Made by a program: the position numbers and the translations under genes. Positions 1-6,748 of a stretch of DNA of 10,060 nucleotides are shown here, piece by piece. The number at the start of each line of letters is the position of its first letter. Position 1 is the first letter of the stretch. Origin of the DNA: JBLKSS01 sp047607725 (GTDB lineage Bacteria; Pseudomonadota; Gammaproteobacteria; Enterobacterales; Enterobacteriaceae); NCBI RefSeq assembly GCF_047607725.1, contig NZ_JBLKSS010000329.1, positions 1-10,060 on the forward strand, written 5' to 3'. A model generated the notes under the pieces. It saw nothing but the letters and a program-made list of their open reading frames with translations, ran no database searches and had not been told where the DNA came from.

Positions 1-1
1 C

Positions 2-379
2 GGGCCATGCAACAAACCCACCAATAATTCAAGACGTCCTCCACGGGGCGCTTACAAAAATAATGCCTTGCGTGATTTGTTACCGCGGCTTGAGGCGGCC
101 GGTAATGAGATCATGATTTTTGTCGGCAATCGCAGTTGCATACAGGTCTTTACCGGCCCGGTGCAAAAACAAGCGCCGATGGAAGAGTGGCTGAATATCT
201 TTAACCCGACGTTTACCCTCCATCTGCGGGAAGACGCTATCGTAGAGAGCTGGGTCACGCGTAAACCCACCTGTGACGGCATGGTGACCAGTCTGGAACT
301 TTTTGCCGCCGACGGGACCCAAATTGCCCAATTTAATGGCCAGCGCACCGAGGGCGAGAGCGAGCAGCGCCACTGGTGA
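2..379 (+). CDS. hemS: HemS-type heme-handling protein, C-terminal part, cut by left edge and by an early stop
   Basis: The reading frame is open from the left edge to TGA at 377-379. It matches the C-terminal third of the HemS/ChuS family, cytoplasmic proteins that bind or degrade heme after uptake. Recognisable blocks are NEIMIFVGNRSCIQVFTGPV, WLNIFNPTFTLHLRED, SWVTRKPTCDG and SLELFAADGTQIAQFNGQR. The first 40 or so bases do not look clearly like the family, so damage upstream is possible. After the final Trp the expected Arg codon (CGA in relatives would fit) reads TGA. The same frame then continues as EQIAELGGDGAHAGAA to TAA at 428-430, so about 17 residues are probably lost to a point mutation. 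The family is usually about 340-350 residues. The N-terminal heme-binding half lies outside the window, so I cannot say whether the gene still works. Family identity is confident; pseudogene status is inferred. Confidence 0.8.
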   Translation, partial: GPCNKPTNNSRRPPRGAYKNNALRDLLPRLEAAGNEIMIFVGNRSCIQVFTGPVQKQAPMEEWLNIFNPTFTLHLREDAIVESWVTRKPTCDGMVTSLELFAADGTQIAQFNGQRTEGESEQRHW

Positions 380-430
380 GAGCAAATTGCCGAGCTCGGC
401 GGTGATGGCGCACACGCCGGCGCCGCTTAA

Positions 431-1103
431 CGCCAACGGCAAGCGGGACGAAGGTCAGGTGTGACGTCGTTACAACAAGCGTGCCCTTAAATGAAGCGCC
501 GTTTCGGTGGCAACTTTCACACCTGGCCGTCTAGTTCGCGCAGCGCCTGACGGCCTGCGCCTAGCGTTTCGCCGCAACCGCGGTGTGTCTTTCCCGGGCG
601 CATCCTGTCGCTCTCCCTTAGCGCCGCGAGCGCGACCCGGCTAGTTTTATTGCTTTTCGTCACCGTTCCCTTCCCTTGCTACAGTTGCTGCCATCACCGT
701 GCCATTTCCTTTCACGCCCCGCGTGAAACGCCCATGCGAGGGCGGCGACGCGCGACGGACATGAAACAACGTCGGGGGAAAGCGCGTGGCGTGCGGACGC
801 ACGGAGGCCTCGGACAGGGCAAAAAAGGAGCGTAGACCTCTCTGCCACCCCGATACAAAGCGTTCACACACCTACATCGATGATTTTGACGCCCGGTCCC
901 GAGCGTACGGAGGCCAACGAGGAGAGATATGCCCCCCGGACACAACCCCATCGGACGCCAGCATTGAACTGTCTAGGCTCGACGTCTGAGCTACGGGGGC
1001 CCGGGAGGGGTTTTTGCTGCCTGAATAACGGCCGTTCGGGCGCCGATAGGGCTACTTTCGCCCATCTGACGGGCGAAAAGCCGTCATGCCGGCGCCCGGC
1101 GCA
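431..1103. other. Gene-poor stretch with no supportable gene
   Basis: About 670 bases lie between the hemS remnant and the receptor pseudogene. Short open frames on both strands (61-99 codons) overlap one another, are rich in Arg, Ala and Pro, and resemble no family I know. No good ribosome-binding site precedes them. In Yersinia-type loci hemT follows hemS, but I could not recognise a HemT leader or the conserved start of a periplasmic heme-binding protein here. The most likely reading is eroded intergenic or former coding sequence. The only clear structure is a hairpin at 1056-1078, listed separately. Confidence 0.6.
1056..1078 (-). terminator. Hairpin just downstream of the receptor gene, possible terminator
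   Basis: A perfect 8-bp inverted repeat (TTTCGCCC / GGGCGAAA) with a 7-base loop lies 25 bases beyond the receptor stop codon. The position fits a transcription terminator for the - strand gene. Neither strand shows a proper run of T after the stem, so it may be a weak or Rho-assisted terminator or only an RNA-stabilising stem. Confidence 0.35.
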
Positions 1104-3477
1104 TCAGAAGTCCACGTTAAGCCCTAACTGGAACGTCCTGCCCGGTTGCGTTGCCAGCGCCTGGTCGCTGAGGTCCTGATTGGTGCTGGTTTCAATATTG
1201 CGGCTGCTCAGGTAATCCCAATATTTCCGATCGGTAATATTGTATAACCCGCCGCTCACCTTGACGTTTTTCGTGATGCGGTAATAGTCCGTCAAATCCA
1301 CCAGGACATAGCCCGGCCCGCGCATATATTCCGGCGTGGAATCGGTAATCGCGCTGCCGGAATTATTATAACTCTGGCGATTGGTGGCGCTGGCCCGTTT
1401 CCCTTTATTGAAAGTCGCCGTCAGCACGGCACCGTACAGCTCGCCAGGATCGTCATAAGACACCCCGGCCACCAAACGCATCGGCGCCACGCTGTCCAAA
1501 TCAACGTACTTGTCGCCCATATAATGGGATTTGGCCGCCCCTTCCGCCATACCAAACGCCAGGCGGGCGCGCAGGCCGTCAACATCCGGATACCAGGTGC
1601 CGAAGTTGAACCGCGCGCTAACTTCGCCACCGTAGATATAGGCCTTGTCGCGGTTCTCCGCCTGATAAGCAATATCTATATTGCTGGGAATATTGGTGAA
1701 TTTCTCCGGATTGGCGGACCGGCTATAACACGTATAGTCGATGAAGTTTTTATAGGTATTGTAAAACGCCGCCGTGCTGAACGTTATCCCTTCTACCGCT
1801 TCGCCTTTCAAGCCCCATTCAAAATTATTACTGGTTTCCGTATCCAGGCTGGTATTACCAATCAAGGCATACTGGCTGCTGCCCGCATAGCTGGAGCTGA
1901 GGTTCCATGAACCGTACATCTGGCTAGCATTGGGGAATTGCGCGCCGCGCTTGTACTGGACATAGGTGGTCAGCCGCGGCGTGATGTCATACAGAAAACT
2001 TAAAGACGGCAAGACTTGCGTATCGCTAAACGAACCATAGAGCGTGTCCAGTTCGTCCGTGGTCAGGGTGCTATTGGCCAGGTTGGACAGATCTTTCGGT
2101 TTGGTGCGTTGATAGGCTACGCGAACCCCCGGCACCACGGCAAAATCATGTCCCGCCAGATCCCAGGTCATTGTATCTTGCAGGAAAGCGCCAAGATTCT
2201 CGCTGGTACTGTTGGCTTCCGGCTGCATGATGTAATTAAACGAACTTTGACTGGGATCCTGGCTGAATGGCCGCTCGGTATCGGACCGCCGAGCATCGAT
2301 ACCCCAGCGAATGTCATGGATGCCCCACTCTTTTTCCATATTGCTGGTTATGCCAAAGCTTTTGCTATCGTAATTGGAATAAGTCGTCACAAGGCTGGTG
2401 CCGATGGTGGAAGGTCCATAGGTCCAATCGTGGGCTTCGGTATTTTGGTAAAAGACTTTGGTGTCGATGGTATCCACCCACGCGACATCCGGGTGCCATA
2501 AATCATCCAGGGTGGCGCTCCAGCGTCGGGTCTGGCTGGTTTGCTGATTGGCGCCAATAATGGCGCTGCCGGCTGAGTTCCAGGCGGCGTAATGGGTGTG
2601 ATTGGTTTTGTGAGAATAATCGACGGTGCCGGTAAGCAGATGGTTATCATTTACCTGCCAGCTGCCGGAGGCTAAAAAGGCGTTTGAGTGCCAATTAGCC
2701 GGCGCCACCTTCACACTGTCGCTGTTATTGCCGGTTTCCTGGCCGTCCCGGCGGCTGATGGCAATCAGGCCACGCAGCGCCGCCGGCGGTGATGCCGTTA
2801 TGCCAGCCGCGATTGGCCGAGTCATAGTCGCTTTGATAGCCGAAATAGCTGGATTTTGTCGGGGACAGGTAATCATCCGGGCTCTTGGGACGGAACGAAA
2901 CCGCGCCGCCGATGGCCTGATTGGCGCGCGTGACGTCGGTTACGCCGGAATCGATGCCGACCCCGCCGTACATATAGGGGTCGATATAATCGCGGCCAAT
3001 CCCGAACGTGCCCGACCCCGCACGGCTGACATAGCTTCTACCGGTGGCGTTGGGCAGTTCCACGCCGTCCACATCGATAGAGACGCGGTTAGCCTCCAGG
3101 CCGCGAATGTTATAGCCGGTATATCCCCCGCGGTCAAAACCGCTTTTGCCGGTGCCGGTTCCCGTGGCGGCGCCGGTGGCGCTCACCAGCGACTGATAGC
3201 GCATAATCGTGCCCAAGTCATTGCCGCCCTCTTTTTGCAGATCGCTGGCGCTCAGCGTGGTTTTGGTTCCGGCCTCTTTTTTTATTTTGCTGGCGACCAC
3301 CCGGATTTGATCGTCTTTATTTTCCGTCTCGCTGGCCACCGTCGGCTGTGCCGTTACGGCGGGCACCGTCGCCGCGGTATTGGCGGCGAAGGCGCCAAAC
3401 GCGGTACCACCCATAATACCGGTGAGTAAGATTTTATTCAGACGCGCTATCTGAATTCCCCTGTGGTACATAGTCAT
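1104..3477 (-). pseudogene. TonB-dependent heme/hemoglobin outer-membrane receptor, frameshifted
   Basis: This is an outer-membrane receptor of the HemR/HasR/HmbR type that would import heme using TonB energy. The ATG at 3477 is chosen because GGAG (3486-3489) lies 8 bases upstream. The N-terminal piece has a signal peptide ending near AFGAFA, a possible Ton box (DDQIRVVAS) and a plug domain with GYNIRGLEANRVSIDVDGVELP and ANQAIGGAVSF. This frame runs into unrelated sequence near 2785 and stops at 2725. The continuation, beginning ALRGLIAISRRDGQET, is in another frame and runs as an intact beta-barrel to a terminal Phe at 1107-1109 (LNVDF). The joined protein would be about 791 residues. The shift sits in a GC-rich repeat (GCCGGCGGCGCTGCG) and equals two missing bases or one extra. 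Both halves are otherwise free of stops, so the break looks recent or could be a sequencing error. The exact subfamily is unsure, so no symbol is given. Confidence 0.85.
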
Positions 3478-3660
3478 TAAGCAATCTCCAATTGTCTGAC
3501 ATTTATTATTGTTAAAGCGTGATGTGACGGCGCGGGCGAACCCTGCCGGTGACAGTACACAGATGAATTACACTCTCTTATTTGCGGCTCCCTCTTTTTC
3601 AGCGGCGATATCGGGGTGCCCACATTGACTTGCGCAGGGAATTAACAATAACCACACTCA
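3478..3660. other. Long leader of the receptor gene, no gene seen
   Basis: About 180 bases separate the receptor start from the Fur-like sites. I looked for the small hemP gene that precedes hemR in Yersinia and saw no matching reading frame on the - strand. If the promoter overlaps the Fur-like sites, this stretch would be a long 5' untranslated leader. The only recognisable element is the receptor ribosome-binding site (GGAG on the - strand, 3486-3489). Confidence 0.4.
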
Positions 3661-3679
3661 AATGATAACTATTATTATT
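3661..3679. promoter_or_regulatory. Fur-box-like site 1
   Basis: AATGATAACTATTATTATT matches the 9-1-9 Fur inverted repeat AATGATAATnATTATCATT at 16 of 18 defined positions. Fur with iron represses iron and heme uptake genes. The site lies between the divergent receptor gene and sapA, about 185 bases upstream of the receptor start. Control of the receptor is the natural reading. The surrounding sequence is AT-rich repeats, which raises the chance of a fortuitous match. Confidence 0.55.
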
Positions 3680-3710
3680 ATTATCTAATGATACACATTA
3701 TTATCTAATG
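3677..3710. repeat. Tandem direct repeat ATTATTATCTAATG
   Basis: The 14-base unit occurs at 3677-3690 and 3697-3710, a 20-base period. It overlaps the two Fur-like sites and explains their spacing. It may have arisen by slippage in the neighbouring ATT repeats. Confidence 0.7.
3687..3705. promoter_or_regulatory. Fur-box-like site 2
   Basis: AATGATACACATTATTATC matches the same 19-base Fur model at about 14 of 18 defined positions, weaker than its neighbour. The centres of the two sites are 26 bases apart, the kind of clustering seen in Fur-bound promoters where several dimers line up. GATAAT on the - strand within this cluster could also serve as a -10 element for the receptor gene. Confidence 0.4.
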
Positions 3711-3713
3711 TAA

Positions 3714-3725
3714 GAAAGATCTTTC
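3714..3725. promoter_or_regulatory. Perfect 12-bp palindrome GAAAGATCTTTC
   Basis: This self-complementary 12-mer lies directly beside the Fur-like sites, and after one mismatch the symmetry extends two more pairs on each side (TAA/TTA-like ends). It could be an operator for a dimeric regulator or be incidental. I do not recognise a specific binding protein. Confidence 0.3.
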
Positions 3726-3870
3726 GTAAAATTTACCCGTAAACAGGAATTTACCGTTCGGCGCAGGGCTACCGCCGCTAGTTTGACCAGCAAAAAAGAG
3801 GCAGGCAGCGGATATCGGGGGGAATGGAAGCCTGTCGGTGGAGAAACGCGCACCTTTCTGTGCATCGGCA

Positions 3871-3899
3871 TTGGGAGGTCGGCCAGAGTAAGGTAAACT
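3871..3899 (+). promoter_or_regulatory. Candidate sigma-70 promoter for the sap operon
   Basis: TTGGGA (3871-3876) and TAAACT (3894-3899) are separated by exactly 17 bases and each matches 4 of 6 consensus positions. Transcription would begin near 3906, about 25 bases before the chosen sapA start. It is the best-spaced pair I found upstream of sapA; the match is moderate. Confidence 0.35.
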
Positions 3900-3930
3900 C
3901 AAGTCATTACTGGCAGAAATAAAATGGTTT

Positions 3931-5682
3931 ATGTCGACACAATCTGATTACAGTTTGACGCCCGTTGCCGCCCTGCTGCTAACGGCCGGGACGGCCCGTG
4001 AGGCCGGCGCCGCCGGGATGGAGGGCAACGGTGACAAAGTCACCGGAGGCGGCGTTTCCGCCGCGCTCACCCCCAACGCTGCACAGCGCGGCGCCGGCGC
4101 TACGCCTGCCGACGCCGCGTCCGAGCCTGATGTCGTGGCTACCGGCACCGGTCCTGATGCCGCGCCGGCGAATCCCCGGTCGAACGCCGCGCCCACGCCG
4201 CTGCCGCCTATTCGCCAGAGCGGCTTTGTCTATTGCGTCAGCGGCGTGGTCAATACCTTTAACCCGCAAATGGCCAGTAGCGGCGTCACCGTTAATACCT
4301 TATCCGCGCAGCTTTACGATTGGCTGCTGGCGGTGGATCCCTATACCTATCGGCTTATCCCCGAACTGGCGCAGCGCTGGGAAGTCCTGGATAACGGCGC
4401 GACCTATCGTTTTCATTTGCGCAAAAATATCGCCTTCCAGCACACCGCCTGGTTTACCCCAACCCGCACGCTCAACGCCGACGATGTGGTGTTCAGCTTC
4501 GCGCGTATGTTCGACGTCCATCACCCCTGGCACGCCGTCAACGGCGGTGATTACCCCTATTTCGACAGTTTGCAGTTCCCGCAAACGGTGCAGAGCGTAA
4601 AACGTATCGACAACGACACTGTGGAGTTCCGTTTAGAAAGCCCCGACACCTCATTTTTATGGCATCTGGCGACCCACTATGCGCCGGTGCTGCCGGCGGA
4701 ATATGCCGACAGGCTTACGGCCAGCGGCCATCAGGAGCAGTTGGATCGCCTACCGGTCGGTACCGGGCCGTTTATGCTCAATGAATACCACTCCGGGCAA
4801 TTTATCCGTCTCACCCGCCATGAAAATTATTGGCGCGGAAAGCCGCGTATGGCGCAGGTGGTGATCGATTTAAGCTCGGGCGGGATCTGGCGTTTATCGC
4901 GGCTTTTGACCGGCGAATGCGATGTTTTGGCCTATCCCGCCGCCAGCCAGTTATCCATTCTGCGCGACGATCCTCGCCTGCGGCTGACGCTGCGCCCCGG
5001 GATGAATATCGCTTACCTGGCCTTCAATACGCGCAAGCCGCCGCTGAACGATGTCCGGCTGCGGCACGCCATCGCGCTGGCGATCAACAATCCGCGGCTG
5101 ATGCAATCCATCTATTACGGTATCGCCGAAACCGCGGCGTCGCTGCTGCCGCGCGCCTCCTGGGCCTATGATAATGATGCACGGGTCACGGAATATAATC
5201 CCGCCAAGGCGCGCGCTATTCTGCGCGAGCTAGGCAAACCGTCATTACGGCTTAATCTGCTGGTGCCCACCGCGTCGCAATCCTATAATCCCAGCCCGTT
5301 GAAAACGGCTGAATTGATCCAGGCGCAGGTGGGGATACGCTTGACCATTATCCCGGTAGAGGGGCGTTTTCAGGAGGCGCGTCTGACCGCGGTGAATCAC
5401 GATATGACGCTCTCGGGCTGGTCCACCGACAGTAACGATCCAGACAGTTTTTTCCGTCCGCTGTTGAGCTGCGCCGCCATCGGTTCGCAAACCAACTATG
5501 CGCGCTGGTGCGATCCGGCGTTCGACGCGCTGCTGCACAGGGCGTTGCCGGTGCTGCCGCTCGCCTCGTCGTTGCGTCTGCAGGCCTATCGCTACGGCAT
5601 CCGCGGTTTGGTGCTCAGTCCGTTCGGCAACGCCTCCTTCGCCGGCGTGTACCGCGATGAACGACAGGAACAGACGCCATGA
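3931..5682 (+). CDS. sapA: SapA, periplasmic peptide-binding protein of the Sap transporter, with altered N-terminus
   Basis: SapA is the solute-binding protein (SBP_bac_5 family) of the Sap ABC transporter, linked in other bacteria to antimicrobial-peptide resistance and, in Haemophilus influenzae, heme use. From residue 94 the protein closely follows E. coli SapA: SGFVYCVSG, VDPYTYRL, WEVLDNGATYRFHLR, DSNDPDSFFRPLLSCAAI, SFLWHLATHYA and LSPFGNASFAGVYR. It has 583 residues against about 547. Residues 24-92 form a low-complexity stretch, over half Ala, Gly or Pro, that adds about 63 residues. The hydrophobic core PVAALLLTAGTA at 11-22 could be a signal peptide but has no basic residue before it. 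Against E. coli, 3 residues are missing at A465/Q466 and about 23 at L539/P540, both in frame. No clear ribosome-binding site precedes ATG 3931, so the start is uncertain. The stop overlaps sapB by 4 bases (ATGA). Confidence 0.92.
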   Translation: MSTQSDYSLTPVAALLLTAGTAREAGAAGMEGNGDKVTGGGVSAALTPNAAQRGAGATPADAASEPDVVATGTGPDAAPANPRSNAAPTPLPPIRQSGFVYCVSGVVNTFNPQMASSGVTVNTLSAQLYDWLLAVDPYTYRLIPELAQRWEVLDNGATYRFHLRKNIAFQHTAWFTPTRTLNADDVVFSFARMFDVHHPWHAVNGGDYPYFDSLQFPQTVQSVKRIDNDTVEFRLESPDTSFLWHLATHYAPVLPAEYADRLTASGHQEQLDRLPVGTGPFMLNEYHSGQFIRLTRHENYWRGKPRMAQVVIDLSSGGIWRLSRLLTGECDVLAYPAASQLSILRDDPRLRLTLRPGMNIAYLAFNTRKPPLNDVRLRHAIALAINNPRLMQSIYYGIAETAASLLPRASWAYDNDARVTEYNPAKARAILRELGKPSLRLNLLVPTASQSYNPSPLKTAELIQAQVGIRLTIIPVEGRFQEARLTAVNHDMTLSGWSTDSNDPDSFFRPLLSCAAIGSQTNYARWCDPAFDALLHRALPVLPLASSLRLQAYRYGIRGLVLSPFGNASFAGVYRDERQEQTP

Positions 5683-6644
5683 TAATCTTTACCCTGCACC
5701 GGCTAGTGTTTCTGTTGGTCACTCTGTTTCTGTTGACCCTGGTTGGCTTTTGCCTGAACTACTATACCCCTGGCGCACCCTTGGGCGGCGCGGCGCTCGT
5801 TGACGCCTATCGCTATTATTTCTGGAGCCTGATCCACGGCAATTTTGGCGTCTCCAGCATCAACGGCCTGTCGATCGGCCTGCAGTTGGCCGAGGTGTTT
5901 CCCGCGACGATGGAGCTATGCCTGCTGGCCTTTTTGCTGGTGCTGCTGATCGGCATCCCCTTAGGCATTATCGCCGGCGTGGCGCACGGTAAATGGCAGG
6001 ATATCAGTATCAGCATTTTCACCCTGCTCGGTCTGTCGATGCCGGTGTTCTGGCTGGCACTACTGCTGACGCTCTATTTTTCCCTGCATCTGGGCTGGTT
6101 TCCGGTCACCGGCCGCTTCGATCTGTTGTATCCCGTGCAGCGCATTACCGGCTTCGCGCTGCTGGATGCCTGGCTGTCGGACTCCCCTTACCGCAGTGAA
6201 ATGATCATCAGCGCGCTCAAGCATATGGTATTGCCCATCGCCGTGCTGGCGGTGGCGCCGACCACCGAAGTGGTGCGGCTGATGCGCATCAGCACCGTTG
6301 AGGTCATCGGCCGCAATTATATCCGCGCCGCCGCGACTCGCGGGTTGTCGCGCTGGACCATCGTACGCCGACACCTATTGCATAATGCGCTGCCGCCGAT
6401 TATTCCCAAACTGGGGCTGCAATTTTCCACGATGTTGACCCTGGCAATGATAACCGAGGTGGTCTTTAGCTGGCCGGGCCTGGGTCGCTGGCTTATCAAC
6501 GCCATCCGACAACAGGACTATGCCGCCATTTCCGCTGGCGTGATGGTGGTGGGAACTCTGGTCATTTCCGTTAACGTGCTGGCGGATGTGGTCGGCGCGC
6601 TGGCAAACCCGCTGCGCCATAAGGAGTGGTATGCCCTCAGATAA
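5679..6644 (+). CDS. sapB: SapB, inner-membrane permease of the Sap transporter
   Basis: One of the two permeases (DppB/OppB type) forming the Sap channel; in E. coli SapBCDF has also been tied to putrescine export. At 321 residues it has the same length as E. coli SapB. The N-terminal membrane segment is about 7-27, with further segments near 78-100, 112-136, 181-200, 248-268 and 288-308. The EAA loop that contacts the ATPases is at about 214-242 (RAAATRGLSRWTIVRRHLLH). VVFSWPGLGRWLINAIRQQDY is a strong family block. The start overlaps the sapA stop (ATGA), with AGGA at 5666-5669 as ribosome-binding site. The last 52 bases form the first copy of a 76-bp tandem duplication, but the SapB stop and C-terminus (HKEWYALR) are intact. 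Confidence 0.96.
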   Translation: MIIFTLHRLVFLLVTLFLLTLVGFCLNYYTPGAPLGGAALVDAYRYYFWSLIHGNFGVSSINGLSIGLQLAEVFPATMELCLLAFLLVLLIGIPLGIIAGVAHGKWQDISISIFTLLGLSMPVFWLALLLTLYFSLHLGWFPVTGRFDLLYPVQRITGFALLDAWLSDSPYRSEMIISALKHMVLPIAVLAVAPTTEVVRLMRISTVEVIGRNYIRAAATRGLSRWTIVRRHLLHNALPPIIPKLGLQFSTMLTLAMITEVVFSWPGLGRWLINAIRQQDYAAISAGVMVVGTLVISVNVLADVVGALANPLRHKEWYALR

Positions 6645-6748
6645 TGTTTATCGCGAAAAACGCATGCCCGGCGCGCTGGCAAACCCGCTGCGCCATAAGG
6701 AGTGGTATGCCCTCAGATAATGTTTATCGCGAAAAACGCATGCCCGGC
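6593..6748. repeat. 76-bp direct tandem duplication across the sapB/sapC junction
   Basis: Bases 6593-6672 and 6669-6748 are identical over 80 positions with a 76-base period. Mismatches appear immediately outside (6592 versus 6668, 6673 versus 6749). Each copy carries the end of sapB with its stop, an AAGGAG ribosome-binding site and the first 14 codons of sapC. The perfect identity means a recent event, or an assembly artefact. A short flanking homology (CCGG/GGCGCGCTGG-like) may have mediated it. The true sapC uses the second copy; the first copy reads into a short chimeric frame. Confidence 0.95.
6631..6720 (+). CDS. 29-residue chimeric frame created by the duplication, sapC start fused to sapB end
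   Basis: The first-copy sapC ATG (6631) keeps its AAGGAG ribosome-binding site (6621-6626, 4 bases away). It reads MPSDNVYREKRMPG, the sapC start, then crosses the junction into the sapB frame of the second copy as ALANPLRHKEWYALR and stops at the duplicated sapB stop (6718-6720). Because 76 is one more than a multiple of three, this frame cannot join sapC. It overlaps sapB by 14 bases and the true sapC start by 14 bases, the same overlap sapB and sapC would have had before duplication. It is likely translated as a by-product and could relay ribosomes to sapC. A function for the peptide itself is not suggested by anything seen. Confidence 0.4.
   Translation: MPSDNVYREKRMPGALANPLRHKEWYALR

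Noticed and set aside
80..442. 120-codon - strand frame opposite hemS
   Set aside because: The + strand frame encodes a well-conserved HemS segment; the opposite frame resembles nothing.
990..1020. G-rich run followed by TTTTT as a terminator
   Set aside because: The possible stem is too short and ambiguous to support a hairpin.
880..1179. 99-codon + strand frame running into the receptor 3' end
   Set aside because: No ribosome-binding site, no family resemblance, and its end overlaps conserved receptor sequence on the other strand.
2016..2501. 161-codon + strand frame opposite the receptor gene
   Set aside because: Antisense shadow of the beta-barrel coding region; no ribosome-binding site or family match.
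2725..2876. Programmed ribosomal frameshift in the receptor gene
   Set aside because: The junction is a GC-rich repeat without a slippery heptamer or stop-linked signal, and receptors of this class are not known to use frameshifting; mutation is simpler.
2626..3429. 267-codon + strand frame opposite the receptor gene
   Set aside because: It is antisense to clear receptor coding sequence, with no recognisable family; high GC leaves long open shadows.
3725..3765. PhoP-box-like TGTTTA repeats upstream of sapA
   Set aside because: Only one half site (on the - strand) fits; the partner at the required spacing does not.
6626..6706. Longer SapC start at GTG 6626
   Set aside because: The added residues are duplicated sapB/sapC sequence read in the wrong frame; ATG 6707 has its own ribosome-binding site and gives the family length.
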